DNA of 64,000 bases from JAWKVD01 sp041398225 (GCA_041398225.1 JAWKVD010000006.1:140625-204624); one strand, 5' to 3'; shown: positions 42,717 through 51,882, numbered from the stretch's first letter. The notes: a model not told the origin generated them from the letters alone. A program made the numbers and translations.

Positions 42717-45659
42717 TCACTTTGCGGTCGCCGAAACCTTCTTGCGCCGCGAACGTGCGGGCTTCGCAGCGGCTTTCCGGGTCGCCGCGGCACGATTGTT
42801 TCGGCGCTTCTCCTGACGCTCGAACGTCTCCTTCAGGAACTTCCCGGTCCAGCTCTTGCCGTTCGCGGCGACCTCTTCGGGCGTCCCCACAGCCACGATT
42901 TCGCCGCCGCCGTCGCCGCCGTCCGGGCCCAGATCGACGATCCAGTCCGCGACTTTGATGACGTCCAGATTGTGTTCGATGACGACGACCGTATTGCCGT
43001 TGTCGACCAGTTCCTGAAGCACCGCCAGAAGCGCTCGCACATCCTCGAAGTGGAGGCCTGTGGTCGGCTCATCGAGGATGTACAGGGTTCGTCCGGTCGC
43101 TCGCTTCGACAATTCCTTCGCCAGTTTCACGCGCTGAGCCTCGCCGCCCGAAAGCGTCGTCGCTTGCTGTCCGACTTTCACATAACCAAGACCGACGCGA
43201 GACAAAGTCTCCATCTTTGAGCGGATGCCTGGAACGGCGCTGAAGAAGACCTTCGCTTCGTCGACCGTCATGTCGAGCACGTCAGCGATGGATTTGCCCT
43301 TGTATTGAACTTCGAGCGTTTCGCGATTGTAGCGTTTGCCCTTGCAGACGTCGCACGTGACATAGACGTCCGGCAGGAAGTGCATCTCGATCTTGACCAC
43401 CCCGTCGCCCTGACAGGCCTCGCAACGTCCGCCTTTCACGTTGAAGGAAAACCGCCCGGCGGCGTATCCGCGCGCTTTGGACTCGGGCAGTCCCGTGTAC
43501 CAGTCACGTATCGGGCCGAAGGCTCCGGTGTAGGTCGCGGGGTTGGAACGCGGCGTGCGCCCGATTGGCGATTGGTCGATGTCGATGATCTTGTCGAGGT
43601 GCTCCACGCCCTCGATCTTTGTGTGCGGCGCCGGCGCGTCAGACGCGCCGTTCAGGCGCCGCGCCAATGCCTTGTAGAGAGTCTCGATAACGAGCGTCGA
43701 CTTGCCGCCGCCGGAGACGCCGGTAACGCAGGTCAGCGTTCCAAGCGGAATCTCGGCGGTGACGGATTTCAGGTTGTTGCCCGTTGCGCCGATGACTCGA
43801 ACCGACTTGGTTTTGGATCCCCAGCGCCGCCGTGTCGGGATCGCGATCTCCTCCTCACCGGACAGGTATTTTCCGGTGAGGCTGTTCGGGTTCGCCATAA
43901 TCTCCGCGGGCGTACCTTCAGCGATCACTTCGCCGCCATGAACGCCGGCGCGCGGACCCATGTCGACGACGTGGTCGGCGGTTAGAATGGCGTCTTCGTC
44001 ATGCTCGACCACCAGCACGGAGTTGCCCAGATCTCGCAAGCGCCGCAGCGTCTCCAGCAGGCGCTCATTGTCTCGCTGGTGCAGGCCGATCGAGGGTTCA
44101 TCAAGCACGTAGAGAACGCCGGAAAGGCCGGAGCCGATCTGCGAGGCGAGGCGGATGCGTTGGCTTTCCCCGCCCGACAATGTTCCGGATGCGCGCGACA
44201 ATGTCAGGTATTCGAGGCCCACGGCGTTCAGAAACTCCAGGCGATCCCGAATTTCCTTCAGGATACGCGCCGCGATCTCGTTCTGCTTTTGGGTGAGTTT
44301 CTTCGGGAGGGCTTCGAACCAGTCTCGCGCGGTGCGGATGGAATGCGAGGTCGCCTCGGAGATGGTCGCGCCGTTGATCTTCACCGCCAGCGCTTCGGGG
44401 CGCAGCCGCGCGCCGCCGCATGCTGGGCAGGGCGCCGCCGTCTGATACTTCGATATCTCCTCGCGCATCCACTGGCTGTCGGTTTCCCGAAACCGGCGCT
44501 CAAGATTTCCGACAACGCCTTCGAACGACTTCGTCACTTCGTAGCGACGCATGCCGTCGTCGAAGACGAACTTCACTTCCTCGTCGCCTGTGCCGAACAG
44601 GATCACGTCCCGCGCCTTCTGCGGGAGTTTCGACCAGGCGGTGTCGAGCTTGAACCTGTACGCCTTTCCAAGCGCCTCGAGCGTTTGCGTTTGCAGCGGT
44701 GAGGCGGCCTTTCCCCATGGCGCGATCGCGCCCTCGTTCAGCGTCTTGTCCGGGTCGGGAACGATGAGGGCTGGATCAACCTTGAGCTGTTCGCCAAGGC
44801 CATCGCATGTCGGGCAGGCCCCGAAAGGATTGTTGAATGAGAACAGACGCGGCTCGATCTCCGGAATAGTGAAGCCGGAAACCGGGCACGCGAACTTGGC
44901 CGAGAACGTCACGCGGCGCGGTTCGGCGTCACCCTCCGCGACAAACTCGGCGACGGCGATGCCGTCTGCAAGATCGAGCGCCTGCTCGAAACCCTCGGCC
45001 AGTCGCTGCTCCATCCCTTTTCGGATGACCAGCCGGTCCACCACCACGTCAATGTCGTGCTTCAGCTTCTTGTCGAGCTTGGGAGGCTCCTCGAGTTCGT
45101 AATATTCGCCGTCGACCTTCACGCGCTGAAAGCCCCGCTTCAGCAGGTCCGCGAATTCCTTTCGATACTCGCCTTTGCGACCGCGGATCATCGGCGCAAG
45201 CAGGTAGAACCGGGCGCCGTCTCCAAACGCCATGGCCTGGTCGACCATCTGCGAAACGGTCTGGCTTTCAATCGGAAGTCCGGTCGCGGGCGAGTACGGC
45301 ACTCCGACCCGCGCCCACAACAGCCTCATATAATCGTAGATTTCAGTGACCGTGCCGACGGTCGAACGCGGATTTCGCGATGTCGTCTTTTGCTCGATCG
45401 AAATCGCCGGCGAGAGGCCTTCGATGCGCTCAACATCGGGCTTCTGCATCAGCTCGAGGAACTGACGCGCATAGGCCGACAGCGATTCAACATAGCGCCG
45501 CTGGCCTTCGGCGTAGATGGTGTCGAACGCCAGCGAGGATTTCCCTGAGCCGGAAAGCCCTGTCAGCACCACCAGCTGATTGCGCGGAATGTCGACATCG
45601 ACATTTTTCAGATTGTGCTCGCGCGCGCCGCGAACGCGAATGTGAGTGAGTTCGGACAT
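42717..45659 (-). CDS. uvrA: Excinuclease ABC subunit A
   Basis: A 980-residue damage sensor of nucleotide excision repair; it loads UvrB on distorted DNA. Both ABC modules are complete: Walker A GLSGSGKSSL and GVSGGGKSTL, signatures LSGGESQRIRLA and LSGGEAQRVKLA, and D-loops LDEPSIGLHQRD and LDEPTTGLHFED. Zinc-binding cysteine clusters are visible (CPTCDGLG, CPACGGARL, CEACQGDG and CDVCKGKRY). The C-terminal tail is basic (RRKKVSATAK). The start MSELTHIRVRG at 45659 fits the family. An SOS box lies 89 bp upstream, consistent with LexA control. Confidence 0.98.
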   Translation of the reverse strand: MSELTHIRVRGAREHNLKNVDVDIPRNQLVVLTGLSGSGKSSLAFDTIYAEGQRRYVESLSAYARQFLELMQKPDVERIEGLSPAISIEQKTTSRNPRSTVGTVTEIYDYMRLLWARVGVPYSPATGLPIESQTVSQMVDQAMAFGDGARFYLLAPMIRGRKGEYRKEFADLLKRGFQRVKVDGEYYELEEPPKLDKKLKHDIDVVVDRLVIRKGMEQRLAEGFEQALDLADGIAVAEFVAEGDAEPRRVTFSAKFACPVSGFTIPEIEPRLFSFNNPFGACPTCDGLGEQLKVDPALIVPDPDKTLNEGAIAPWGKAASPLQTQTLEALGKAYRFKLDTAWSKLPQKARDVILFGTGDEEVKFVFDDGMRRYEVTKSFEGVVGNLERRFRETDSQWMREEISKYQTAAPCPACGGARLRPEALAVKINGATISEATSHSIRTARDWFEALPKKLTQKQNEIAARILKEIRDRLEFLNAVGLEYLTLSRASGTLSGGESQRIRLASQIGSGLSGVLYVLDEPSIGLHQRDNERLLETLRRLRDLGNSVLVVEHDEDAILTADHVVDMGPRAGVHGGEVIAEGTPAEIMANPNSLTGKYLSGEEEIAIPTRRRWGSKTKSVRVIGATGNNLKSVTAEIPLGTLTCVTGVSGGGKSTLVIETLYKALARRLNGASDAPAPHTKIEGVEHLDKIIDIDQSPIGRTPRSNPATYTGAFGPIRDWYTGLPESKARGYAAGRFSFNVKGGRCEACQGDGVVKIEMHFLPDVYVTCDVCKGKRYNRETLEVQYKGKSIADVLDMTVDEAKVFFSAVPGIRSKMETLSRVGLGYVKVGQQATTLSGGEAQRVKLAKELSKRATGRTLYILDEPTTGLHFEDVRALLAVLQELVDNGNTVVVIEHNLDVIKVADWIVDLGPDGGDGGGEIVAVGTPEEVAANGKSWTGKFLKETFERQEKRRNNRAAATRKAAAKPARSRRKKVSATAK

Positions 45660-45747
45660 GCGTGTCTCTGGAACGCCCGGGGAGTAGGGGATGGATCTAT
45701 TTGGGGTGAGACGGGGCTGGTGTCGAATCAACCGAGCTCAACCAAAG

Positions 45748-45762
45748 GAACGTAAGCAGAAC
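45748..45762. promoter_or_regulatory. SOS (LexA) box upstream of uvrA
   Basis: GAAC-GTAAGCA-GAAC is GAAC-N7-GAAC, the reverse complement of the alphaproteobacterial LexA motif GTTC-N7-GTTC. It is 89 bp from the uvrA ATG and 176 bp from the divergent SET-domain gene. The spacing of exactly 7 is what makes it convincing. Confidence 0.75.
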
Positions 45763-45937
45763 ACGCTGCGCTTGTCTTCCCCGGACCGCGAGTCCGGGGT
45801 CGTTCGCCGCACACCAAGGCGGCGCCAAGCCGCTCAATTCGCCCATGGCGCGAACAGCGCTGCCCGAATGCGCCCTGAACCCAAACTGCGACGCCAAGAC
45901 CATTGAAGCGCGTGCGATCCGGGGCTAGTTCGCCGCC

Positions 45938-46414
45938 ATGGCTGACAGACCTTTCAGAATCGGCCGGTCGAAGACCGGGTTGGGCCTCTTTGCGACAGAG
46001 GCGATCCCCAAGGGCGTCCGCATCTTTGAATACACTGGGAAAGTGGTTTCGAACGAAGAGTCGAGCCGAATGACCGGTACGCCGCGCTATCTCTGCCATC
46101 TGAACAAGAACCAGATGCTGGACGGATCGCCGCGGAGCAATATCGGTCGTTACGCCAACCACTCCTGCGCGCCCAACTCCGAGATGTATGTCTATCGCGG
46201 CCATGTCTACGTGAGGTCCATCCGCGTCATCAAAGTCGGCGAAGAGATCACCTACGACTATGGCAAGGAGTATTTTGACGCGCTGATCGGCAAGGAGAAG
46301 TGCCTGTGCACGGCTTGCGTCAAACGTCGGGCGCGGAAGGCCAGCCAGCCAGCGACCCGCAAGGCGGATGTTTCCCGCACGCAGGCGGGCAAGCGAACGG
46401 CGCGCCGCGCCTGA
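45938..46414 (+). CDS. SET-domain lysine methyltransferase
   Basis: A 158-residue protein. A compact SET domain covers about 5-130: GRSKTGLGLFATEAIPKG (SAM-side N-SET), GRYANHSCAPNSEMYVYRG (the NHSCxPN motif) and GEEITYDYGKEYF (catalytic Tyr region). A post-SET-like CLCTACVKR follows, with two nearby Cys. The basic tail (about 130-158, RRARKASQPATRKADVSR...) could bind nucleic acid. Bacterial SET proteins methylate lysines of target proteins, and the target here is unknown. It is divergent from uvrA and shares its intergenic SOS box region. Confidence 0.87.
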   Translation: MADRPFRIGRSKTGLGLFATEAIPKGVRIFEYTGKVVSNEESSRMTGTPRYLCHLNKNQMLDGSPRSNIGRYANHSCAPNSEMYVYRGHVYVRSIRVIKVGEEITYDYGKEYFDALIGKEKCLCTACVKRRARKASQPATRKADVSRTQAGKRTARRA

Positions 46415-46462
46415 TCGCCGGTTAGCCGGCTTAAACCCAGGCTATCGTTCTTTTCATGCGTC

Positions 46463-46477
46463 GTTCGGTTGCCGTTC
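46463..46477. promoter_or_regulatory. SOS (LexA) box upstream of a small membrane protein gene
   Basis: GTTC-GGTTGCC-GTTC matches GTTC-N7-GTTC exactly and lies 44 bp upstream of the ATG at 46521. A sigma70-like TTGCCG overlaps it (46469-46474). Confidence 0.7.
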
Positions 46478-46520
46478 ATGTTCGGAACGCCACCTTTCTC
46501 ATGCAACGTGGGAGCGGACC

Positions 46521-46700
46521 ATGCAGACGGCATCAGGAAAGAACAGGACTGGTCGTACCGGCAAAGGCGTCAAGGTGATCCTCCTCGCCTCTCTGATCGT
46601 TTGGGGCGTGTCTCTGGCCTATGACTTCTCGCGGCCGCATTCTTCCCTGACGGGCGGCGGCCACGCAGCAGCGGTTGAACGGCTTGTTGCGGAGAGCTAG
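46521..46700 (+). CDS. Small single-pass membrane protein, candidate SOS-induced
   Basis: A 59-residue protein with a basic N-terminus (MQTASGKNRTGRTGKGVK), one transmembrane helix (VILLASLIVWGVSLAYDF, about 18-37) and a short C-terminal tail. GGGAGCGGACC stands before the ATG, so the start is well supported. An exact GTTC-N7-GTTC SOS box lies 44 bp upstream. It sits between uvrA/SET and ssb, both SOS-associated genes. No known family is recognised. The analogy to small SOS-induced membrane division inhibitors such as Caulobacter SidA is functional speculation. The opposite-strand open frame here is a shadow. Confidence 0.72.
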   Translation: MQTASGKNRTGRTGKGVKVILLASLIVWGVSLAYDFSRPHSSLTGGGHAAAVERLVAES

Positions 46701-46738
46701 CCCACACGGCTCACCCGCACACAAAATCCTTGCCGCAA

Positions 46739-46753
46739 GAACAAAAACGGAAC
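46739..46753. promoter_or_regulatory. SOS (LexA) box upstream of ssb
   Basis: GAAC-AAAAACG-GAAC (N7) lies 130 bp upstream of ssb. A third GAAC follows four bases later (46758-46761). ssb is a common SOS gene in alphaproteobacteria. Confidence 0.65.
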
Positions 46754-46882
46754 ATAAGAACTGTGTAGAGACTGGCGAGAGGGCGTGAACAGGCCTTCAC
46801 GCCGGTCTATGAGGTTCAATGTGTCTGGAACCGGAGCACGGGCGAAATTCGCCGTGGGGCCGGAGAGCGATTGGAGAGCGGC

Positions 46883-47371
46883 ATGGCGGGATCGGTCAAC
46901 AAGGTCATCCTGGTGGGCAATCTGGGACGTGACCCCGAAATCAAGCAACTGCCGAGCGGCTCATCGATCGCAAACCTGTCGGTGGCGACCTCCGAGAACT
47001 GGCGCGACAAGGCCTCCGGCGAACGCCGCGAGCGGACCGAGTGGCACCGCGTGGTGATCTTTTCGGAGGGCTTGGTTCGAATCGCCGAGCAGTATCTGCG
47101 CAAGGGCTCGAAAGTGTACCTGGAGGGGCAACTTGAGACTCGGAAGTGGCAGGACAAGGAAGGCAACGATCGGTATTCCACCGAAGTCGTGCTGCGGAAC
47201 TTCAATTCGGTGCTGACCATGCTGGACGGCCGCAATGATGGCGACGGCGACCGTATGCGTGATGATCGCGGCGGGTCCCGTGGCGGCGGCGGCGGTGGCG
47301 GGCGCGGCGGTTCTCGTGAGGTCGAGGATTTCAGCCGCGGGGACGACTTTAACGACGAGATCCCGTTCTAG
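46883..47371 (+). CDS. ssb: Single-stranded DNA-binding protein
   Basis: A 162-residue SSB: an OB-fold at about 1-110 (GSVNKVILVGNLGRDPEIK, SSIANLSVATSENW, HRVVIFSEGL, GSKVYLEGQLETRKWQD) followed by a Gly/Arg-rich disordered linker and the acidic DFNDEIPF tail that recruits repair and replication partners. It protects single-stranded DNA during replication, recombination and repair. The ATG at 46883 follows a GGAG motif; an in-frame TTG four codons earlier is less likely. It lies upstream of gyrA and behind its own SOS box. Confidence 0.97.
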   Translation: MAGSVNKVILVGNLGRDPEIKQLPSGSSIANLSVATSENWRDKASGERRERTEWHRVVIFSEGLVRIAEQYLRKGSKVYLEGQLETRKWQDKEGNDRYSTEVVLRNFNSVLTMLDGRNDGDGDRMRDDRGGSRGGGGGGGRGGSREVEDFSRGDDFNDEIPF

Positions 47372-47531
47372 CGCGGCAAATGGCGACCGGGGTGACGGCG
47401 CTTCCCGCACGGCTCGAACGACAGTGGGCAGACACAGTCCCATCGTCTAGACTTTCCGTCCGGAAGCCGTCATGGCGGCGGTTGTCGCCGGTTACGCGGC
47501 GACCAGAGACCAGTTCTTCGGATATTTCCCA

Positions 47532-50318
47532 GTGAGCGATACACCAGACGAACCCGGCGATCTGACGCCTGAGGAGCCCGAGAACCCGGGCGGCGATGTC
47601 GCCTCGATCTCGATCTCCGATGAACTGAAGAAGTCGTATCTCGACTACGCCATGAGTGTCATCGTCAGCCGTGCGTTGCCTGACGTTCGCGATGGGCTGA
47701 AACCCGTGCACCGACGGATCCTCTACGCCATGCATGAGGGCGGGTATCGGCACGACAAGCCGTTCAAGAAGTCCGCCAATATCGTCGGCGACGTCATGGG
47801 CCGTTATCACCCGCACGGCGATGCCGCGATCTATGATGCGCTCGTTCGCATGGCTCAACCGTTCGCCATGGGCCTCACTCTGGTCGACGGGCAGGGCAAT
47901 TTCGGCTCGATGGACGGCGATCCGCCCGCGGCGATGCGCTACACCGAAAGCCGAATGGCCAAGGTGGCCGATTATCTTCTTGAGGACATCGAGAAGGATA
48001 CGGTCGATTTCACCGACAACTATGATGGGTCCCGCCAGGAACCCACCGTGCTTCCGGCTCGTTTTCCGAACCTGCTTGTCAATGGCGCTGGCGGCATCGC
48101 GGTCGGCATGGCGACGAATATCCCGCCCCACAATCTTGGCGAAGTCATCGACGCCGCGATGGCGATGATCGAGGACCCCGCCATAGACGACATGGCGCTT
48201 CTGGACATCGTGCCCGGCCCGGACTTTCCGACCGGAGGCCTGATCATCGGCAGGGCGGGCGCCCGCAATGGACTTATGACCGGCCGCGGTTCGGTCATCA
48301 TGCGCGCCCGTACGCACATCGAGGAAGGTCGGTCGGGCCGCGACATGATCATCGTGACCGAGGTTCCCTATCAGGTGAACAAGGCGTCGATGGTCGAAAA
48401 GATCAGCGAACTTGTGCGCGACAAACGTATCGAGGGCATTGCCGATCTGCGCGATGAAAGCGATCGATCCGGCGTGCGCGTCGTGATCGAAGTGAAGCGC
48501 GACGCATCGACAGACATCGTCTTGAACAATCTGTTCCGGTTGTCGCCGATGCAGACCTCGTTCGGCGTAAACATGCTGGCGCTCAACGGCGGGCGACCGG
48601 AAGTCATGACGTTGCGGATGATGCTGCAGGCGTTCCTGCGCTTCCGCGAAGAGGTTCTCGCGCGCCGGACGCGGTTCGAATTGAACAAGGCCCGGGACCG
48701 TGCGCACGTGCTGGTCGGTTTGGCGCTTGCCGTCGCAAATATCGACGAGATCATTCGTATTATCCGCTATTCGCCCGATCCGAACTCCGCGCGCGAGGCG
48801 TTGCTTGAGCGTTCATGGCCGGCGCAGGACATGGGGCCGCTGATCGGACTGATCGCCGATCGCCGAACCCACATGGATGAGAAGGGCGAGATCCGACTCT
48901 CCGACGAACAGGCCCGCGCCATTCTTGATCTGCGTCTGCAGCGGCTGACCGGCCTGGGGCGCGACGAGATCGGCAACGAAGCCAAGGGATTGTCGGAATC
49001 GATTCAGGACTACCTCGATATTCTTGGCTCGCGTGCCCGAATTCTCGACATGATCAAGGGCGAGCTGCAGGAGGTTCGCGGCAAATTCGCGGTTCCGCGC
49101 CGCTCTGAGTTTGCCGATGCGGATCTCGACCTTGAGGACGAGGCGTTCATCGAGCGCGAGGACATGGTCGTCATGGTGACCCATGGCGGGTATGTGAAAC
49201 GCACCCCGTTGAACGCCTACCGCACCCAGAATCGCGGCGGCAAAGGCCGCGGCGCGATGGACACCAAGGACGAGGATTTTGTGGTGCGGCTGTTCGCGGC
49301 CGACACCCATACGGAGATCCTGTTCTTTTCCTCGATCGGGATGGTCTACAAGCAGAAGGTCTGGCGCCTTCCGCTGGGCGCGCCCAACGCGCGCGGCAAA
49401 GCGCTGATCAACCTGTTGCCGCTACAGAAGGACGAACGGATCACCTCCGTGATGCCGTTGCCGCAAGACGAGGAAGAGCGGGCCAAGCTAAACATTCTGT
49501 TCGCGACACGCTCAGGCGGCGTTCGACGGAATTTGCTTACGGACTTCCTGCAGGTGAACCGGGCCGGCAAGATCGCGATGAAGCTGGAATCGGATTCCGA
49601 CTCCATCGTCGACGTGAAAATCTGCGCGCCGGAAGACGACATTCTTCTAACGACTGCGCTTGGACAGTGCATCCGCTTTCCTGTGGAGCAGGTGCGGGTC
49701 TTCTCCGGGCGTACGTCGACCGGCGTGCGTGGCATCCGCCTGGGAGCGGGAGACGAACTGATCGGGATGAGCGTGCTGGCGGCGTCCGATGTTACGCCGG
49801 CCGAAGCCCGCGCTTACCTGAAGGCCGCCAATGCACTTCGCCGCTCGGAAGGCGATGAAGAAGCGGCCGACGACGCTGAAGCGCTCGAAGAAGCCGATGA
49901 AGGCGAAGACGCCGAGGCCGTGGGAGCGGGCGAGGAAGCGGCGGCCAATCAGGAAGTGGACCTCTCCGATGAGCGGTTCGCTGCACTGCAGGCCGGTGAG
50001 CAGTTCATCCTGACCATTACGGAAGAGGGGATGGGCAAGCGCGCCTCATCGTATGACTACCGACGGACCGGCCGGGGCGGGAAAGGTCTTATCGCTCACA
50101 AGCTGGCGAAGGGCTCGCGTCTGGTGGCCTCATTCCCCATCGAGGAAGCCGACGAAATCATGCTGGTCACGGATGGGGGGCAACTGATACGCTTTGCTGT
50201 GGATCAGGTCCGGATCGCGGGGCGGGCGACTCAGGGAGTGCGGGTCATTCGTGTTGCGGCGGGAGAACGTGTCGTCTCCGTCGAACGGATCGAGGAACAG
50301 GACGGCGAAGACACCTGA
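47532..50318 (+). CDS. gyrA: DNA gyrase subunit A
   Basis: A 928-residue topoisomerase II subunit that breaks and rejoins DNA to introduce negative supercoils. It has YLDYAMSVIVSRALPDVRDG, HPHGDAAIYDALVRMAQPF (quinolone-determining region with Ala98 at the E. coli Ser83 position), PAAMRYTE with catalytic Tyr137, and beta-pinwheel repeats in the C-terminal half. An acidic insertion (EGDEEAADDAEALEEADE) interrupts the C-terminal domain. I chose the GTG at 47532 from N-terminal family length. An ATG 20 codons earlier (47472), preceded by CCGGAAG, is a real alternative. Confidence 0.97.
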   Translation: MSDTPDEPGDLTPEEPENPGGDVASISISDELKKSYLDYAMSVIVSRALPDVRDGLKPVHRRILYAMHEGGYRHDKPFKKSANIVGDVMGRYHPHGDAAIYDALVRMAQPFAMGLTLVDGQGNFGSMDGDPPAAMRYTESRMAKVADYLLEDIEKDTVDFTDNYDGSRQEPTVLPARFPNLLVNGAGGIAVGMATNIPPHNLGEVIDAAMAMIEDPAIDDMALLDIVPGPDFPTGGLIIGRAGARNGLMTGRGSVIMRARTHIEEGRSGRDMIIVTEVPYQVNKASMVEKISELVRDKRIEGIADLRDESDRSGVRVVIEVKRDASTDIVLNNLFRLSPMQTSFGVNMLALNGGRPEVMTLRMMLQAFLRFREEVLARRTRFELNKARDRAHVLVGLALAVANIDEIIRIIRYSPDPNSAREALLERSWPAQDMGPLIGLIADRRTHMDEKGEIRLSDEQARAILDLRLQRLTGLGRDEIGNEAKGLSESIQDYLDILGSRARILDMIKGELQEVRGKFAVPRRSEFADADLDLEDEAFIEREDMVVMVTHGGYVKRTPLNAYRTQNRGGKGRGAMDTKDEDFVVRLFAADTHTEILFFSSIGMVYKQKVWRLPLGAPNARGKALINLLPLQKDERITSVMPLPQDEEERAKLNILFATRSGGVRRNLLTDFLQVNRAGKIAMKLESDSDSIVDVKICAPEDDILLTTALGQCIRFPVEQVRVFSGRTSTGVRGIRLGAGDELIGMSVLAASDVTPAEARAYLKAANALRRSEGDEEAADDAEALEEADEGEDAEAVGAGEEAAANQEVDLSDERFAALQAGEQFILTITEEGMGKRASSYDYRRTGRGGKGLIAHKLAKGSRLVASFPIEEADEIMLVTDGGQLIRFAVDQVRIAGRATQGVRVIRVAAGERVVSVERIEEQDGEDT

Positions 50319-50352
50319 GCGTTGCGGCGGGGTGTGAAGCGGGAGAAGCGGC

Positions 50353-50850
50353 TTGGCGACCGTTGGACTTTATCCAGGCACGTTTGACCCGATCACCAAC
50401 GGTCACCTCGACATTATAGGTCGGGCCGTGAAACTGGTCGACAAGCTGATTATCGGAGTGGCGGTAAATCGCGACAAGGGACCGCTGTTTTCGCTCGAAG
50501 AGCGAGTGGAAATGGTTGTCGAGCAGACGCGCCAATATGCCAGCTCTGTTGAGGTTGAGGTTCGCCCTTTCGAGAACCTGCTGATCCATTTTGCCGAAGA
50601 TTGCGGTGCACAAATTCTGATCCGCGGCCTGCGTGCGGTTTCGGACTTTGAGTATGAATTCCAGATGGTCGCGATGAATCAGAAGATGAATCATGACATC
50701 GAGACCGTGTTTTTGATGGCGGATCCAATGCACCAGGCGGTTTCTTCGCGTTTGGTGAAGGAAATCGCCCGTCTCGACGGCCAATCCGGTCTTTTTGTTC
50801 CGGCAGACGTCAATCAGCGTCTCAAGGCGCGGTTCGCCAGCAAGGGGTGA
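50353..50850 (+). CDS. coaD: Phosphopantetheine adenylyltransferase
   Basis: A 165-residue enzyme for the fourth step of coenzyme A synthesis: ATP plus 4'-phosphopantetheine gives dephospho-CoA. The nucleotidyltransferase motifs are LYPGTFDPITNGHLDII (T/HxGH) and a late SSRLVKEIA with the family ISSR-like loop, together with IRGLRAVSDFEYE. The start is TTG with GGGAGAAG upstream. It sits between gyrA and the first cyclophilin, a common alphaproteobacterial order. Confidence 0.96.
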   Translation: MATVGLYPGTFDPITNGHLDIIGRAVKLVDKLIIGVAVNRDKGPLFSLEERVEMVVEQTRQYASSVEVEVRPFENLLIHFAEDCGAQILIRGLRAVSDFEYEFQMVAMNQKMNHDIETVFLMADPMHQAVSSRLVKEIARLDGQSGLFVPADVNQRLKARFASKG

Positions 50851-50994
50851 ACGCCGTTCGCCGCATCCGGGACACTGGAAAAAGCATTTGCCTATCTCGT
50901 CCGGATTTCCGATTTAGCTGGCGTACCGCAGGGATACGCCGCCGCTCGCCGTGGCGCGGACCGCACGCGGCGCAAGAGAGTAGCGAAGGCCATC

Positions 50995-51882
50995 ATGCGT
51001 AATCTGGTGCAGTTCTCATTCGCCGCATTGGCCCTCTGCGCGCTCCCGGCGGCAGCTCAAGAAGCCCAGCGGGCTCCGGTTTCGCCGCAGTCCGACCCTG
51101 CAAACTGGCGGGAAGTCTCCCCGGAAAATCTTCTGCAGCTCACAATCAACGGCAAGACCGTCCTTGTGGAGCTGCGGCCGGACTTCGCTCCGGCGCACGT
51201 CGCGCAGATCCGCAAGATCGCCCGTGACGGAAACTATGACGGAACGCCGTTTCATCGCGTGATCGACGACTTCATGGCGCAAGGCGGCGAAGTGTCGGCC
51301 GCGCATGAACTGGTCACGCCGTACCCGTCTCTGAACGCGGAGTTCACCTTCCGTCGCAACCCGGCGGTGGAACCCGTTCAATGGGTCACCAAGGGCGCCG
51401 CGCCGGTGGGATATCTCGACGGCTTCATCGTCACGGGGCAACCGGATGCGGCGGCCATGCTGATGGCCGACAAGTCGGTGGACACGATGGCGCTACATTG
51501 CGCGGGTGTGACCTCAATGGCGCGAACGGATGACCCCAATAGCGCCGACTCGCAGTTCTTTCTGATGCGCCAGGCGCGCGCGGCGCTCGACGGCAAATAC
51601 ACGGTCTGGGGGCGGGCGCTGACGGGTCTCGACGTCATTCGCGGGATCAAGGCGGGTCCGGACGAAGCAGACGGTAGACTCGATCTGGCGAATGCGGACA
51701 AGCTAACCCATGCGGTCATTGTGGCGGACCTGCCCGCGGACCAGCGTCCGAGGGCGTTTGTGCAGCGGCCGGGCGGGCCGAATTTCAAAACTGAACTTCA
51801 GGCCGCTCAGAATGTTTCCTTGTCGGCGGCCTGTGGCGCGCCATCCGTACCCATCATCGTGGAGGAACCTCATAGTGACTGA
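50995..51882 (+). CDS. Periplasmic peptidyl-prolyl cis-trans isomerase (cyclophilin type)
   Basis: A 295-residue foldase. A signal peptide (MRNLVQFSFAALALCALPAAAQ) puts it in the periplasm. The cyclophilin core shows VELRPDFAPAHVAQIRKIARDGNYDGTPFHRVIDDFMAQGG, GVTSMARTDDPNSADSQFFL and KYTVWGRALTGLDVIRGI. Residues about 95-150 are an insertion relative to the short cytoplasmic type. It catalyses Xaa-Pro isomerisation in exported proteins. The next gene, a cytoplasmic cyclophilin, starts 8 bp before its stop. Confidence 0.93.
   Translation: MRNLVQFSFAALALCALPAAAQEAQRAPVSPQSDPANWREVSPENLLQLTINGKTVLVELRPDFAPAHVAQIRKIARDGNYDGTPFHRVIDDFMAQGGEVSAAHELVTPYPSLNAEFTFRRNPAVEPVQWVTKGAAPVGYLDGFIVTGQPDAAAMLMADKSVDTMALHCAGVTSMARTDDPNSADSQFFLMRQARAALDGKYTVWGRALTGLDVIRGIKAGPDEADGRLDLANADKLTHAVIVADLPADQRPRAFVQRPGGPNFKTELQAAQNVSLSAACGAPSVPIIVEEPHSD

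Noticed and set aside
42717..45659. UvrA second Walker A reads GVSGGGKST rather than GVSGSGKST
   Set aside because: The Lys and Ser/Thr are intact; from memory this spelling is ordinary in alphaproteobacterial UvrA, so it is not a loss of function.
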